Shown: positions 1-11,190 of the stretch, one piece after another
How positions within the stretch are numbered: the stretch's first letter is position 1
Layout: every line of letters begins with the position of its first letter
NCBI GenBank assembly: GCA_006384855.1
Contig: VCJN01001195.1
Span: 1 to 64,000 of the forward strand
Source: Tetraselmis striata
Taxonomy: Eukaryota > Chlorophyta > Chlorodendrophyceae > Chlorodendrales > Chlorodendraceae
Reading direction: 5' to 3'
Length of the DNA stretch: 64,000 nucleotides
The notes under the pieces: model-generated
What the model saw: the letters and a program-made list of their open reading frames with translations, nothing else
Database searches by the model: none
What the model was told of the DNA's origin: nothing
Made by a program: the position numbers and the translations under genes

Positions 1-798
1 GTAAGGAGCAGACACAATTAGCTCGGCCTTTGAGACGAAGCGGTAAGCTACATCCGCAGGCAGAGGGACACGCAAGGGGGCAGCGTCCAGTCGGCGCTGC
101 CGCAACATTAACCCACGCCTTGCCGAAGTGAGGTGTAGGCTGTCCTTGGCGATCGGGACGAGGTTGTGCAGCTCGAAGAAGGTGTTGATTGCAGACAGGT
201 AGGGCTGCAGCGACTTAGCTGCGATGTGCCCTCGCTCCCCGATCCAGGCAACGTACCGAACAACAGTAGCAGTAGTCGCCTCCAGCGGGCTGATGTTCTC
301 GGAGTCGTGGCAGAACTCAGCGAACTGAGACAGTCTGCCGGCGTAGCTCTTGAGGGTCTGAGCGCTGAGGGAGCTGGAGAGCAGGTCGAGCGTCCGCTGG
401 CCTAGCTCGTCTGAGCCGAACGCATCCTGTAGTCGGGATCGCAGTGACGCAGCCCACGGAGCGATAGCTGCGGGCTCGTCGATTACGTAAGTGCGTCGTT
501 TTACTGACAGAGTGCCACCAGCACGGCCACTGTTCGCAAAGTACTCGGCAGCAGCGGTTAGGTTCCCGGCGGTTGGCCGGTAGTTGCTGGACGGGTTTGC
601 AGTAGCTTCAGTACGGGTTTGCGGGGCTAGGTTCAGGTAGGAGGGCCGCCCCGCGCGCCCTTCGCGCTCGTAGCGCCTGTCCCGTGCGTAACGTACACGC
701 GCGAAACTTGGTCGTTGCGAACCGGTTGTAACTCGTAGTGTAACAACCGACGAACGCAGAGGTGGGGTTGTACGAAAGGCGGATGGTTGAGCCGCCAT
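1..798 (-). CDS. Tyrosine recombinase, N-terminal part, runs off the left edge
   Basis: On the minus strand the frame is open from the stop of the upstream gag-like ORF (1012-1014) to base 1. The first ATG in this stretch is at 798-796. The part between about 480 and 60 reads like the SAM-like core-binding domain of the phage-integrase family: SAQTLKSYAGRLSQFAEFC, then VVRYVAWIGERGHIAAKSL, then a helix ending in LSAINTFFELHNLVP. Such enzymes cut and rejoin DNA through a tyrosine. The catalytic R-H-R-Y half would lie to the left of the window, so activity cannot be judged. Its position after a gag-like ORF in the same frame fits a DIRS/PAT/Ngaro-type retroelement. A Crypton is the alternative. 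The domain call is from the pattern of residues; the element class is inference. Confidence 0.68.
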   Translation of the reverse strand, partial: MAAQPSAFRTTPPLRSSVVTLRVTTGSQRPSFARVRYARDRRYEREGRAGRPSYLNLAPQTRTEATANPSSNYRPTAGNLTAAAEYFANSGRAGGTLSVKRRTYVIDEPAAIAPWAASLRSRLQDAFGSDELGQRTLDLLSSSLSAQTLKSYAGRLSQFAEFCHDSENISPLEATTATVVRYVAWIGERGHIAAKSLQPYLSAINTFFELHNLVPIAKDSLHLTSARRGLMLRQRRLDAAPLRVPLPADVAYRFVSKAELIVSAPY

Positions 799-1011
799 GT
801 GCAGGTGTGCGGATGGTTGAGCCGCACTCGGCTGTAGCTGTAAGAAGCGCCGCACCGAGGAAGGTCTAAATGAAGTCTGTAAGGTGGGGGGGTCAGGTCC
901 TGACACAGGGCGCTCATCCCGCCGTTGAGCTGCAAGGGTGCGTCTTGCGGCGGTCACCGAAAGGTGGCCTCGCAAGGCTCCTGCAGCTCCGACGAACGGC
1001 GCCCCACACCG

Positions 1012-1887
1012 TCACTCGTGCTCACCTTCGCGGCCACGTCCACGTCCGCCGCCACGTCCTCGCCCACGCCCGCGACCTGCAACTGCAGCCGCCACTCGAG
1101 AAGTAGCGGTCGCCTTGGCGCTGCTGGCAACGGTCGCCTCGAAGACACGACGCTCGTAGTCCCGCATGAGGTCCCCAAAAATCGCGGAACCCAGATGCTC
1201 CGAAGCGGGCTGAAAATGCTGGGCTCGCAGCACGTCCAGAACACCTTGGTCACCGTGCACACGCTTGATCTCATTGAGCTTCCGTAGGAAGGCCAAACGA
1301 AACCGAAACGCCTTGTCGATGGCCTCGGCGTGGTTCCGGGCTCTCGCGAGGTAGGGGGTGAAGTCCTGGTTGCTGGTAGGGACGTAGGGCAGTAGCTCGT
1401 CGAGCGCCACGAAAAGGGCGGCCATGTGAGCCCCGAAACACGACATCCACAAGTACTCCTCCTGGGCCGGCAGACGCCGGTCATCCTGCTTGAGGTACTC
1501 GTTCGTTAGGTCGGTGCTCAAGGGGAAAAGTCCAGGCACTCGGCTGACCGGTCGAACGGCCTCGTAACCAGACTCTGCTCTCTGCAGTAGCTCTGGCACC
1601 GCGAGGTAATCATCCTCGGCACTCACGGATTTTGCTCCGACACGGCCGCTCTGGGCTAGCTCTAGCAAGTCGGGGCGCTCTGCGGCTCCCCCGCTGCCTG
1701 TCGGCTGTCTCGCGAAACGCTGCCCTGAGCCGGAGCCATGTGCTCCTTCTCCATCAACAACGCGATCACGAACCGTCAATTGTGCCACAGCTGTAGCCAG
1801 CTCTCGCAGTAATGAAGACTGGGCCCTCATATCTGCGTTCAGCGACTCCAACGTCGGCTCAGCGACGGGTTCTTCTCCATCTGACAT
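1012..1887 (-). CDS. Gag-like ORF1 of a tyrosine-recombinase retroelement
   Basis: This ORF of about 291 residues starts at MSDGEEPVAEP; an in-frame ATG 33 bases upstream is also possible. The N-terminus is acidic and then helical (LESLNADMRAQSSLLRELA), probably a coiled coil. The middle has aromatic, helix-rich sequence (EEYLWMSCFGAHMAALFVAL, later FRFRLAFLRKLNEIKRVHG). The C-terminus is an Arg-Gly tail (GRGRGRGRGGGRGRGRE) of the kind that binds nucleic acid. It ends in TGA at 1012-1014, and the same frame stays open downstream into the tyrosine-recombinase region. Readthrough, or an independent start at 798, would make the second product. I do not recognise a named family by sequence; gag-like is inferred from position, length and the RG tail. 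Confidence 0.55.
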   Translation of the reverse strand: MSDGEEPVAEPTLESLNADMRAQSSLLRELATAVAQLTVRDRVVDGEGAHGSGSGQRFARQPTGSGGAAERPDLLELAQSGRVGAKSVSAEDDYLAVPELLQRAESGYEAVRPVSRVPGLFPLSTDLTNEYLKQDDRRLPAQEEYLWMSCFGAHMAALFVALDELLPYVPTSNQDFTPYLARARNHAEAIDKAFRFRLAFLRKLNEIKRVHGDQGVLDVLRAQHFQPASEHLGSAIFGDLMRDYERRVFEATVASSAKATATSRVAAAVAGRGRGRGRGGGRGRGREGEHE

Positions 1888-2149
1888 AGTAACGCACGGA
1901 CGTACGGACGAGAATATCACACTCGGATGGCGAGCCGGGTGTGGTCTTGAACAACCTGGGGTGACCTTGCTCGCAACGGGTTACGAGACAGTTTTTACAT
2001 CGCTGCGTGGAACGCAGCGAAAACTGGAAGATGGCAGGCTCAGCTGTTCTGGCTGCTTTTATGTCTACTCGTGCTGTACCCAACAAGGGCGCAACAACAG
2101 TTACTAGTTCCCGTACCACTGCGCAGCACTTGTAGCTGAAAAACGGTTA

Positions 2150-2310
2150 GGTCAAGGATGGAAACCCCATAAACTAGTTTAGATCAGTCTTGTCCGGCAC
2201 ACTATCGGGACGCGCGCAAGACGATCACATATAACGAGTGATCAACGGCCGTCGTAGAGACGCTGCAAGGGTTTCACTGGTGCCAGTCCTGTCCCGGGGG
2301 CGAAAAAAAA
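2150..2310. repeat. Two short dispersed repeats upstream of the retroelement ORF1
   Basis: The 2120-2586 stretch has no gene I can support. It carries a segment around 2162-2186 (AAACCCCATAAAC, then TTTAGATCA) that recurs at 53046-53068 with two changes. A second segment at about 2253-2310 (GACGCTGCAAGGGTTT, then CCAGTCCTGTCCC) recurs in altered form at 29495-29550. They may be the terminal repeat or leader of the tyrosine-recombinase element family. That assignment is inference from their place 5' of ORF1. Confidence 0.4.
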
Positions 2311-2715
2311 ATAACGAGTGATTTCTATTGCCCGCGATGGCTACCGTACGGGTAGCAGTAGCGACTATCCCGTTGTTTGTCCCGCCGTCAACCCATTATG
2401 GTCTATGGGCGGGATATCTGCGCGTCGTTAGGCAGACTGCCTGGGTGCTGCTGATGTCGTGAGAAGACGCTGCCACCAAATGACCAAACCCATCACGCTG
2501 CAACCAGTCGTGATAGCCACGTTTATTATTTGCTCACCGCTCGTACGGAAGCACAACTACGGACTTTCGCGTCGCTGAACGAGGGGATGCTTGCTGCCGT
2601 CGCAGGCGCCAGCGGCCGCAGCGCGCACTGCATCCGCCGCTGCCCGTCTCTTCGCCGGCCAAGTCGGCACGCCCCTCCCAGCAGGCGCGCACTACTACGA
2701 GCGGGGGGGGCCATC

Positions 2716-4537
2716 ATGGCAGCGAGCGTGGCGGCTGACGCCGCCGCCGACGCGGCTGGCGCATTTATTGTGCGGCTGGAGCTTGAAGGGGCGCAGGATG
2801 GGCCGCTGCAGGGGCGCACCGTCGGCGTAAAGGACAACTTCGACGTGGGCGCCCCCCCTTCCGCGATTCCTACTCCACAAAGAAACGCATTTTCATTTTT
2901 TTCTCTGGCAGGGTGCTGAGTGTGTCGCGCTGGAGACGTTCGCAGCTGCAAGGGTACAAAACCGGAGCAGGGAACCCCACCTGGCTGGACACGCACCCGC
3001 CCGCGACTGCCACTGCGCCGGCGGTGCAGGTGACCGCACCATCCCTCACCATTCCCCGGCTCCCTCGCGATGGGAAGTGACGCCTGTGAAACACCTCGCT
3101 ACGGTGCCTGCCCTAAACACCTGCACCGCCTCAGCATGACCCAGGATGGCTCTGGCTATACTGATGCCCCGGATCGTTACCTGTCATCGCATTTATGTCT
3201 TCAACCAAGAAATCTTGTGTTGTCCGGTTTGAGATGTCCTCTGTAGCGACTATTGTGGTTTTATATCTATCCCGACCAGGATTGACGGCCTGATAGATTG
3301 CAGCCAGTCTGCAATCTGACCGTTGTCAGGCAGCCACCTTCCCATCAACAGCTGGAGGCCCTCTAATCAAGGCTTCAGGCAGTCCGTCGCGTATCGGACT
3401 GATCACCCCCTCCCGCTCACCGCCGGCGGGCTGAGCAGGCCCTGCTGGACGCCGGCGCGCGCGTGGTAGGCAAGACACACATGGACGAGCTGGCGTACAG
3501 CCTCAACGGCGAGAACGCGCACTACGGCACCCCCCGAAACGCCGCAGCGCCTGGCCGCATTCCCGGCGGCTCCTCCTCCGGCTCAGCGGTGCGCCCCGTT
3601 CCCCCCTCCCCCTCCTCGAGAGCAAGGGGGGTGCTCTCCCCCCCCCCCCCCCCCCCCCCCCACCTTCCCACCCCTTGAAGGTTCCCCTCCGACCCTAGCG
3701 CTCACAACTCGGCGCGCATCGCTGGGTGCAGGCGGCCGCGGGCGGAGGGCTGGTGGACATTGGGCTGGGCTCCGACACCGCGGGCTCCGTGCGCGTCCCC
3801 GCCAGCTACAACGGGCTGCTGGGCTTCCGCCCCACGCATGCACGCGTCTCGCTGGAGCTCGCCACCCCGCTGGCGCCCTCCTTTGACACCGCCGGCTGGT
3901 GCGCCCCCCTTCCCCCTGCATCTCTCCCCGGCCTAGCACCCCCCGTCCCTCATGCCGCAAAACACCTTGCATGTATACCCCCTTCCCCTGTAGCCTATGT
4001 TGCCGGTTACACAGCCAATCACACAGCTTCAGCTACTGCCCTTTTACCCCCCCCCCCCTTCCCCCCCGCCCTCCCCCCACGCGGTGCCCCTCGTGCAGGT
4101 TTGCACGCGACGCCGCCACCCTGAAGGCCACAGGACAGGTGCTGCTGGCAGGGTCACCCTCCACGCCGCTGCCCTCCCCGCGCTGGCTGGTCGCCACCGA
4201 CGCATTTGACCTATCGGACGATGCCACGCGGCAGGCCATCTACGACGTGAGCCCCCCCCCCCCCACCCTTTCCCAACCCTAACGTCTTACCCGTCCTCAT
4301 TCCCATCCTTCCTCATCAGGCAGCCCCTCAGCCCTCATGCCCCACCCTCACCCCCTGTCCCCCTCGTCTCCCCTCCCCACACATCAGCCTCTCCCCCATG
4401 CCACCGTACCATAGTCAACGCACACAAGCATCATGCCTCTCCCTCCCTGTCCCGTTTTCCGCTTCAAACCCCATGCAGGACCTCAGCCCTCCTGTCTCCC
4501 TCATCCCCCTGTAACCCCCCACTAACCCTCACACGCA

Positions 4538-4573
<36 letters not shown>

Positions 4574-7500
4574 GCCAGCGGTTCCAAGGCAATGGGCGCC
4601 ACCCCGCCTCACAATCCCCAACCCGCTGGCCCGCACCACTCGCGGTTAGGCGATGTCCGTCGACTTCCCGGCCGTCACAGCGGTGCTGGGGCCGCCCAAG
4701 GAGCTGGCCATCGCGTCGCTGGAGGGTGAGGGCAGCCTGGAGCAGTGGCTGGACGTGTTCCGCGTCATCCAGGCGAGTAGCCCCCCCCCCCCTCCCTCCC
4801 TCCCCCCCGGCTACTTTCGACTGGTGGCAGCGGGTGGCTGCGGATGGACGAGGATGGATTAGCTGTGTGTACCTAGGTACCATGCAATGAGAGAGGGACA
4901 GAAAGATCGATTGACATGTGCGCCTGTGCGCTATCAGTGTCGCAAAGGCAAGGACAGGGGACGACCCTGGGTGCCCTAGCAGAGTACAATCAATTGAATG
5001 TGTCTATAACTTTTTGGTTCGATATTATCATTTCTGTCATTTTTTTATTATGAAAGAAAGAAATAACTTGGCCTTCAGAGGGCTGCATGCTACGGGCTAC
5101 AGCCGACCCCATGTGGGTTCATGCAGCCGGGCCGTACAACAGCTGGCCTATGTAGCTGTTTACCAAACTAACGGAAATTAAGTTCCAGTATCAAACAACA
5201 TGAACGAAATGTGTAGTCATATGGCATCATGACGTTTGTGGGCGACTGCAGCCGCCGTCCAGCCGGCACACCATGGAGGCTCAGCGCGGCCGAGATGGAT
5301 AAGGGGGAAGGAGGGGGAGTGGAGCACTTTCGCGCCGCCCGGGGGGCTATCAGAGCCGCAGCCGCTGACAGTGTCAGCTGTGCTGCCGGGTGCGCTCTCG
5401 CAGGCGCACGAGGTGTGGCAGGCGCACGGGGAGTGGGTGCGGGCCGCGGCGCCGGCGTTCGGGCCGGGCGTGAAGGAGCGCTTCGAGGCGGCCTCCAAGG
5501 TGACGGCGGCCGAGGTGGAGGATGCGGCGGCGGCGCGAGAGAGGTGAGCGGCACTGTTGCATTGGTAGGCGCAATGGCCTAGGGTGGCAGGAAGGGGGGG
5601 GGGGGGGGGGGGCAACTGACGCGCGGGATAGCTCAAACCTGAAACGGTTTGGCCAACATGGCCTCTAGCGTCTCAGTTGCTCTGGTCCATTCCTTGGGGA
5701 AGCGGTGCTTGCCGCACCGGCAGCAGTGGTGTACGTAGTCCGGGATGTCCAAACGCTGCGGGACTTGGCGCATCACATCCTCGGAAGCAAACAGTCTTCT
5801 CCGCGCCGGGATTGCCCCGTCAGGCGCGGCTGCCAATGGCATACCCCTGATGTTGACCCGTCCCTGTAGTCGAAGGCATTCAAATTCCTCCTACCACTTA
5901 CCTCTAGGTTGACCCGTCCAGCTCATTGCCTGCCTCAACCATGGGTCATCCGCTTCCTCTCTGCGTCATCATCCCCCCCCCCCCCCCCCCTTCCTTTCGC
6001 CTATGCTCCCGCCCTCCCCCCATCAAGTTCGCATGGAAGCATTGCCACTAGCCTCTCTCACCCCCCCCCTCTCTCCCTCTCTCCCCCCCCCCCCCCCCCC
6101 CCTCTCTCTCTCTCTCGATCAGGCGCTGTCCTTCACGGGGGATGTCCACCCCCCCCCCCCCCCCGTCGTGGCATTCTCCACCGACATCTTCACTTGCTCC
6201 CCATGTCCTCTCTCCTTCCGCATCCGTGCCCCTCCTCCCTCCTTTTCCTCTTTCCTTCTCTCTCCACAACCATCGAGCATTGCCAAGACAAACACACCGC
6301 TTCTGGAGGGCCGCTGGTAATCTCACCCTGGGTATGACTTTTATCCAGAAGAAGGGGCGGCTCGCGCGGCGGTTCCCTCGCAACCCCACCGCTAAATTCG
6401 GTATCGGAGCATTCCTCGGCGCTGCAGTCATCGGGTCAGCTGGTGCGCGCCGGCCGGGCAGGAAGAGGTAGGGCGGTTGCTGAGAGCGGCATCAAGGGCG
6501 GCAAGTTGGGGCCTGGGGAGGAGGGGGGGGGGGGGGGGGGGGCAGCAGCTGACACCGGCGCTGCCACATCCTGCCTGTGCCAACCCCCATGTCCCCCCCC
6601 CCCCCCCCCCGACAGGATCGTCGCGCACGTGCTGAGCGTTCTAGGGTCTGATGGCCTCCTCGCGCTGCCCACGTGCCCGGGCCCGGCGCCCCTGCTCAAC
6701 ACGCCGGTAGCCTCCCTCCCCACATGCTCCCCCATTGCCGCTCTCGACGCCGCTCTCAGCAACCGCCCTACCTCTTTCTGCCCGGTGGGACAGGGGGCTG
6801 CGGGTTCGAGGGTTCGGATGTGAGTGTGGGTGTGTATGGGGGGGGGGGGGGGGCATACACGGCTGACGCACTGCTGCCACACCCCCCCAGACAGCGGAGC
6901 TAGAGCTCTTCCGCCGGCGCCTCCTCAGCTTGAGCGCGCTCGCACCCCTCTGCTGCCTGCCCCAGGTGCGGCCGCTACAACGACTTGCCCCCCCCCCCCC
7001 CCCCCCACCACCACCCCGCCCAACACACACACCCCACCTGCCAGCGTGTGGCTGCATGTCGCCACCCGCTACCCATCCTGCCTCACATCTCTCCGCATTG
7101 ATGCCGGTCCTCAGAGCATAGAGGTCAGCGTGAGGAGAGAGCTGGGGGCGGGGGAGCGTTGGCCCTCTCCTGTACAAGTGTCGATGCACCTGCAAGCGCA
7201 TGCAGCGCAAGCCTCAAATTAGGCCGGTTGCGTGCCAATGGTTGCAAGTTATAAAAGCAGTCAACATGCCTTAGCGGCAGCTTTGCCTACCTATGTTTCA
7301 TCCCCTCTAATGCAGGTAAGGCAACTTCTTATTACCGTGTCGGGACTCCTAGCTCCTTTCCCTGTATCCGCCGATCTAGTTTTGACTGCCGCCTAGTCTC
7401 GTATGCCATGAAAAGTACTTTCGCTTCTCTCTAGTCCCCTGTTATAATACCAAGCACTGCCTTGCCCCACCTGGCGCAATGGTTACTTCCATGAGGCTAC

Positions 7501-7771
7501 CCCTCCGTCCAGCTCTCGCCCCCCTCCCCTTCCCCCCTGACATGTTGCGGCAGCAGACACAAGGAAAAACCGCGTCCCAAACACGCCCCGCTGAACACCC
7601 CCCCTTCCCGCCCCGCCCCGCCTGCAGGTGACTCTTCCGATCGCCGAGGTGGATGGCTGCCCTGTGGGGCTGAGCCTCATCGGGCCGCGCGGCACGGATG
7701 AGGCGCTGCTGGAGGTGGCGGAGGCGCTGATGGCGGCCATGCCGGCGGCGCGCGGGGCGGCGTCCCCCTGA
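2716..7771 (+). CDS. AMI1: Amidase, AMI1-like (amidase signature family), 10 exons
   Basis: The product, about 417 residues, matches the plan of plant AMI1, which hydrolyses indole-3-acetamide and related amides; AMI1 itself has about 425 residues. Exons: 2716-2844, 2946-3029, 3436-3588, 3732-3898, 4099-4246, 4650-4772, 5404-5543, 6616-6706, 6891-6965, 7628-7771. Splice phases agree throughout. The Ser-cisSer-Lys triad is visible: Lys in [11 protein letters not shown], Ser in PGGSSSGSA, and the nucleophile in [16 protein letters not shown]. Other family blocks are [33 protein letters not shown] and [14 protein letters not shown]. Intron 6 starts with GC (CAG/GCGAGT). The start at 2716 gives the cytosolic form. 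An in-frame ATG at 2587 would add 43 Arg-rich residues, possibly an organelle-targeting leader. Substrate is inferred from the family. The symbol denotes similarity, not proven orthology. Confidence 0.9.
4540..4574. repeat. (CA)n microsatellite in intron 5 of the amidase gene
   Basis: A CA run with a few interruptions, lying between exons 5 and 6 of the amidase gene. The intron also holds poly-C tracts. Confidence 0.9.
5633..5842 (-). other. Unidentified 69-residue ORF inside amidase intron 7, opposite strand
   Basis: The reading frame contains [18 protein letters not shown], with a Cys/His cluster that could bind zinc. It lies wholly within intron 7 (5544-6615) and is antisense to the amidase. 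It may be a scrap of an inserted element. No family is recognised and there is no visible promoter, so it may be chance. Confidence 0.2.
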
Positions 7772-8378
7772 GCAGGAGACAACCACAAATACACTATATT
7801 CCCTTCATCTCCTCCTCATCTTCGCACGCGAAGGGCTGCTCAGCCCACCTTCCTCAGTGGAAAAGCTGAAGCAGCATGCCGCCCCGGCTGTGTGCTGTTG
7901 AGGCAGGAGGGGCGGGGGGTCTTGAACGACCTGCGAGTTGAGGTGTCAGCCACCCGCTGCCGAACGCCAGTCCCACTGTACTTGCCAACTGGGTATCTTA
8001 CAGCCGCGCAGGTCACCACATTTGTTCGCCGGCAGCGAGCAGCATTGCCGCGTTGACTCTGTAACCCATTCTCATATCGCCCCTCGAGATCATATGGAAT
8101 CATGGGGTTGCCGCGTTCCTACTGCCCGCGGGAGACGCCAGCGTTGCAGGCCATCGACCGTTCTTGCGTTCCCGACGCTCTGTGCGACCGCCGCTGCCAC
8201 GCTCGTCCGTCGCCATCACCACGGGTTTACTCGCCGGGGGCCCGACCGAGAGTCGCGCCAAGAAAGGGGGCGGGTGATACGCTGTCATCCTCCCTCATGG
8301 CCAGCCCCGAGGGCCACCCAGCGAGGAAGCGGCCTTGGCGGGCCGGGCGAGCTCCGTTTTGAATTGGCCGAGGGCGGC
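7772..8378. other. Intergenic region between two convergent genes
   Basis: This gap lies between the 3' ends of the amidase (plus) and the UPF0598 gene (minus). Short overlapping reading frames occur on both strands, but none has protein-like composition or conserved motifs. It presumably holds both 3' UTRs. I see no classical AATAAA signal. Nothing further is supported. Confidence 0.6.
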
Positions 8379-9258
8379 TCAGCTGTCGGCAAACGGAGTG
8401 TCGACGCCGAATAGGTCGTGCCGGGCGCCGCGCCAATCAAAACTGCCGAGGGGGCCGGCCGCCGCCGCCGTCGCCTCGTCGTGCAGCTCGACGCCAGCCG
8501 CAAGGCGCTCCGCCAGCTGGCTACGCAGCAGACCGAGGCAGTCCAGGCGCGAAGTGCGCAGCCGGTGGTACAGGCGACCGGTGGCGGGGCACAGCCGCAG
8601 CGACTCGGGGTCGAAGGGCACGCCCAGGGTGGCGGCGTATCGCAGCTGGCCGTCGTCCTCAAGCTCAGTGAACACCACCGGCGTGTCCGCCGCCGTCACG
8701 AAATTGGTCTCCCAGCCACAGGAGGACAGGAAGGGATACTCCGCGTGCTCGCCAGAGTCATTACGCGCAAGCACTCTGACGACCAGAAAAAAAACAGCAA
8801 CCCAGGAACAACCTGTCAATATTACAACTCGCACAACGAAAAATGGAGTACCCGCGGGTATATATGTTGTTTTACTATTCTTTTTCAAGCAAGCAAGCGA
8901 GGCGGGGAGCAGGCCGGCGACACGACGCGGGGACGGTCGGATGTCAACGGCGGCTGCGGCGGACTCACTTGTAGAAAGCGTCCAGCGCTTTGGGCGCCTT
9001 GAGGCAGGTTGCGACTGTCTTGGGTAGCACGTCCTCCAGGAACAGCCGGCCCTGCAGGTCGACGTAGAAGAAGTAGTGCCGCCGGGCGGCCTCCGCCTCG
9101 TAGAAGCTGGCCGGCTTGATGGCCGCCGCCTGCGCCTGCTCCGGGTATACGCGCGACGACGGCGCGGCGGCCATGGCGGCGGCGCAGGCCGGCGAGCTGC
9201 AGAAAGCACGCGCCAGGCGTGGCAGCAGCCCGCGCGCGAGGGCCGGCATCAAGCCCAT
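8379..9258 (-). CDS. UPF0598 (C8orf82-like) protein, two exons
   Basis: Exon 1 is 9258-8969 and exon 2 is 8775-8379, joined at AA/GTGAGT...CAG/A to restore a Lys codon; the product is about 228 residues. Blocks typical of UPF0598 (human C8orf82) appear in order: HYFFYVDLQGRLFLEDVLP, then EYPFLSSCGWETNFVTAADT, PVVFTELEDDGQLRYA, VPFDPESLRLCPATGRLYH, and a C-terminal LGLLRSQLAERLAAGVEL. The N-terminus (MGLMPALARGLLPRLARAFC) is basic and amphipathic, without acidic residues, consistent with mitochondrial import; that is inference. The biochemical role of the family is not established. A decayed copy of its 5' end lies at 13270-13455. Confidence 0.88.
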
Positions 9259-9490
9259 ATGGGAGCGCGCGCCGCCGGGACCTGCTCTGCTGCGGACCTA
9301 TCAGGAGGCGGAGGTGCCTGTGCTGGCGCAAGCCGCGAGTGGTATGTAAGTACGCCAGTGCTCGCAGGCCGGGAGAAGGCGGTACTGATTGTGAACACTC
9401 GAATTTTGGCTGCACAAGTCGACTCCGGACGAAAGGGAGGGGGGGAGCGGTAACAGCGGGGCGGGGCAGGGTGGGTGCTCAGCGATGGGC

Positions 9491-9538
9491 GGTAGTGGTA
9501 CCAGGCTGTGCCGACGTAGTGGTACCGTGCTGTGCCGA
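9491..9538. repeat. Short direct tandem repeat (about 24 bp, 2 copies)
   Basis: GTAGTGGTACC is followed by a GCTGTGCCGAC tail, and the pair occurs twice in tandem in the upstream region of the UPF0598 gene. A regulatory role is possible but not shown. Confidence 0.6.
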
Positions 9539-9821
9539 CGTGCCGCCTCAATGCGTCGTCGCACCGGCCTGGTCCCACGTACGGTACTGGTGAATAGCGA
9601 CTACCCCGTACGCATATTTTAGCACCACCCTAATGTGCGGCATCGTCAATAGGCGGCGTAGCTACGTACAGAGACACAGTGGTAGTGGCATGCCATTTAC
9701 TTATGGCTCAAAGGAGTCTAAATAATCACCATAAATGTGTGCTCAGCGGCGCTTGGCGCCGGGGATTTGTGGAGGTGCCCCTACCTCTTGGGTTGAGCGT
9801 GGTGCGGCCGTGCGGGATGTG

Positions 9822-9980
9822 GGCCGCTTTTAGCCGGCTTGTCGTGTTGATCTTGTAATACTGTTGTTTCCGGGTAATAATGCTTTTAGCGTTAGATTTG
9901 TCAGTAATTTATTTTTCAAAAGAGACGTATTATTTTGTAAAACAGATTAAATCTGCAAGCCGCGTAAAAGCGGGCCGCTG
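9822..9980. repeat. Foldback unit with imperfect 19-20 bp inverted ends (MITE-like)
   Basis: The left arm (GGCCGCTTTTAGCCGGCTT, 9822-9840) pairs with the right arm (AAGCCGCGTAAAAGCGGGCC, near 9957-9976) with one gap and a few mismatches. The interior of about 115 bp is AT-rich, unlike the flanks. No coding capacity. A MITE is a reasonable reading, but no target-site duplication was confirmed. Confidence 0.4.
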
Positions 9981-10870
9981 ACTACTGGTGTGCATTGTAA
10001 AAAGGCCGGTACCCAACCCACCGCTAAAAGTTGTATTACTCCCCCCCAAAAAAAAGCAGCACTACAAGATCAGCAATACAGTACAAACCGCCTACAGGCG
10101 GCCCGCATCCCGCACGAGGCCGCGCAGGTCGGGCCGGTCGTCAGGTCTACGGGGCGGGCACGGCGCGAATCGCCACGCCCGCCGCCTGTACCGGCGCACC
10201 GGACGCCGGACGCCGTCGTTCGACCGTCGCCCGTCCGTCGACGGACGCCGGGCCCCGGGTCGGCGGACTGCCCCCGCACCGCGGCGACCCCTTTTTACAG
10301 CATCATGTTACAGCATATCCTCGGACCACCGTGTATATAGTCGCTGTATAAATATAGAGGGCGAGTCTCGCTTGCTGATTCAGCAGTAAAAACGCGCTGC
10401 GGTACCGCGTTATTTTGGCGTTTCAGACGAATACATGACGTGCCTGGGCTAGAATACACGCGCATCCATTCAGAATCTTGCCGTCTTCGGAGGTGTGCCT
10501 AGAAATCAAACGAGCGAACACTGAACGTATGACGGTTCATACGCGAAGACGCAGCACTGGAGGACGGAGGACGGAGGACGGACGCCTAAAAATCCGTGAT
10601 AAAACCGTATTGTGACCGGTATCGGTTCTCTCGTATTCCAGGCGATTTCGGACGCGGCTCTCCTTTTCCTCCGCTCAACCCAAGAGGTAGGGGAATATGC
10701 ATATGTGTGTACATAAATACAGGATAGATGTGATTACATGAGCTAGACGCAACATTCAAGAAATCCACACAGAAATCCAGAAAGAAATCCAGCTACGGGC
10801 CAACAGAGGCGGGAACCGCCATGGTAGCCTCCGACCAGGCATCGCCACCAGCCAGCCGCCGCTCCACGCA

Positions 10871-11190
10871 GTAGGGACGCTCTCCCCAGCACACAATCCC
10901 GGGCCACTCCAATAGCGGCACTAGGCCGAATGTAATGTGAAGGCGCCGACAGGAAAGGAGCTTCGAAGTTGAGGTCTCGCAGCAACGAGCGGAAGTGGGG
11001 GGGTCCAACCCAAAACGGGGCGCCACGGGCGTGCAACAGACGCAGGCCACCCAACGCCAGATGCGCCGCCAGCTCGGTCGCGTCCTTTTCCGCCAAACGT
11101 AGAACGCCTTCCCCAGCACAACATCCCGGGCCACTCCAATAGAGGCACTAGGCCGAATGTAATGTGGAGGCGCCGACAGGACAGGAAGGG
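10871..11190. repeat. Imperfect tandem duplication, about 220 bp period
   Basis: The block TCCCGGGCCACTCCAATAG, then CACTAGGCCGAATGTAATGT and GGCGCCGACAGGA, appears at about 10902-10957 and again at 11125-11182 with several changes. The sequence between carries unrelated GC-rich DNA. Confidence 0.75.
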
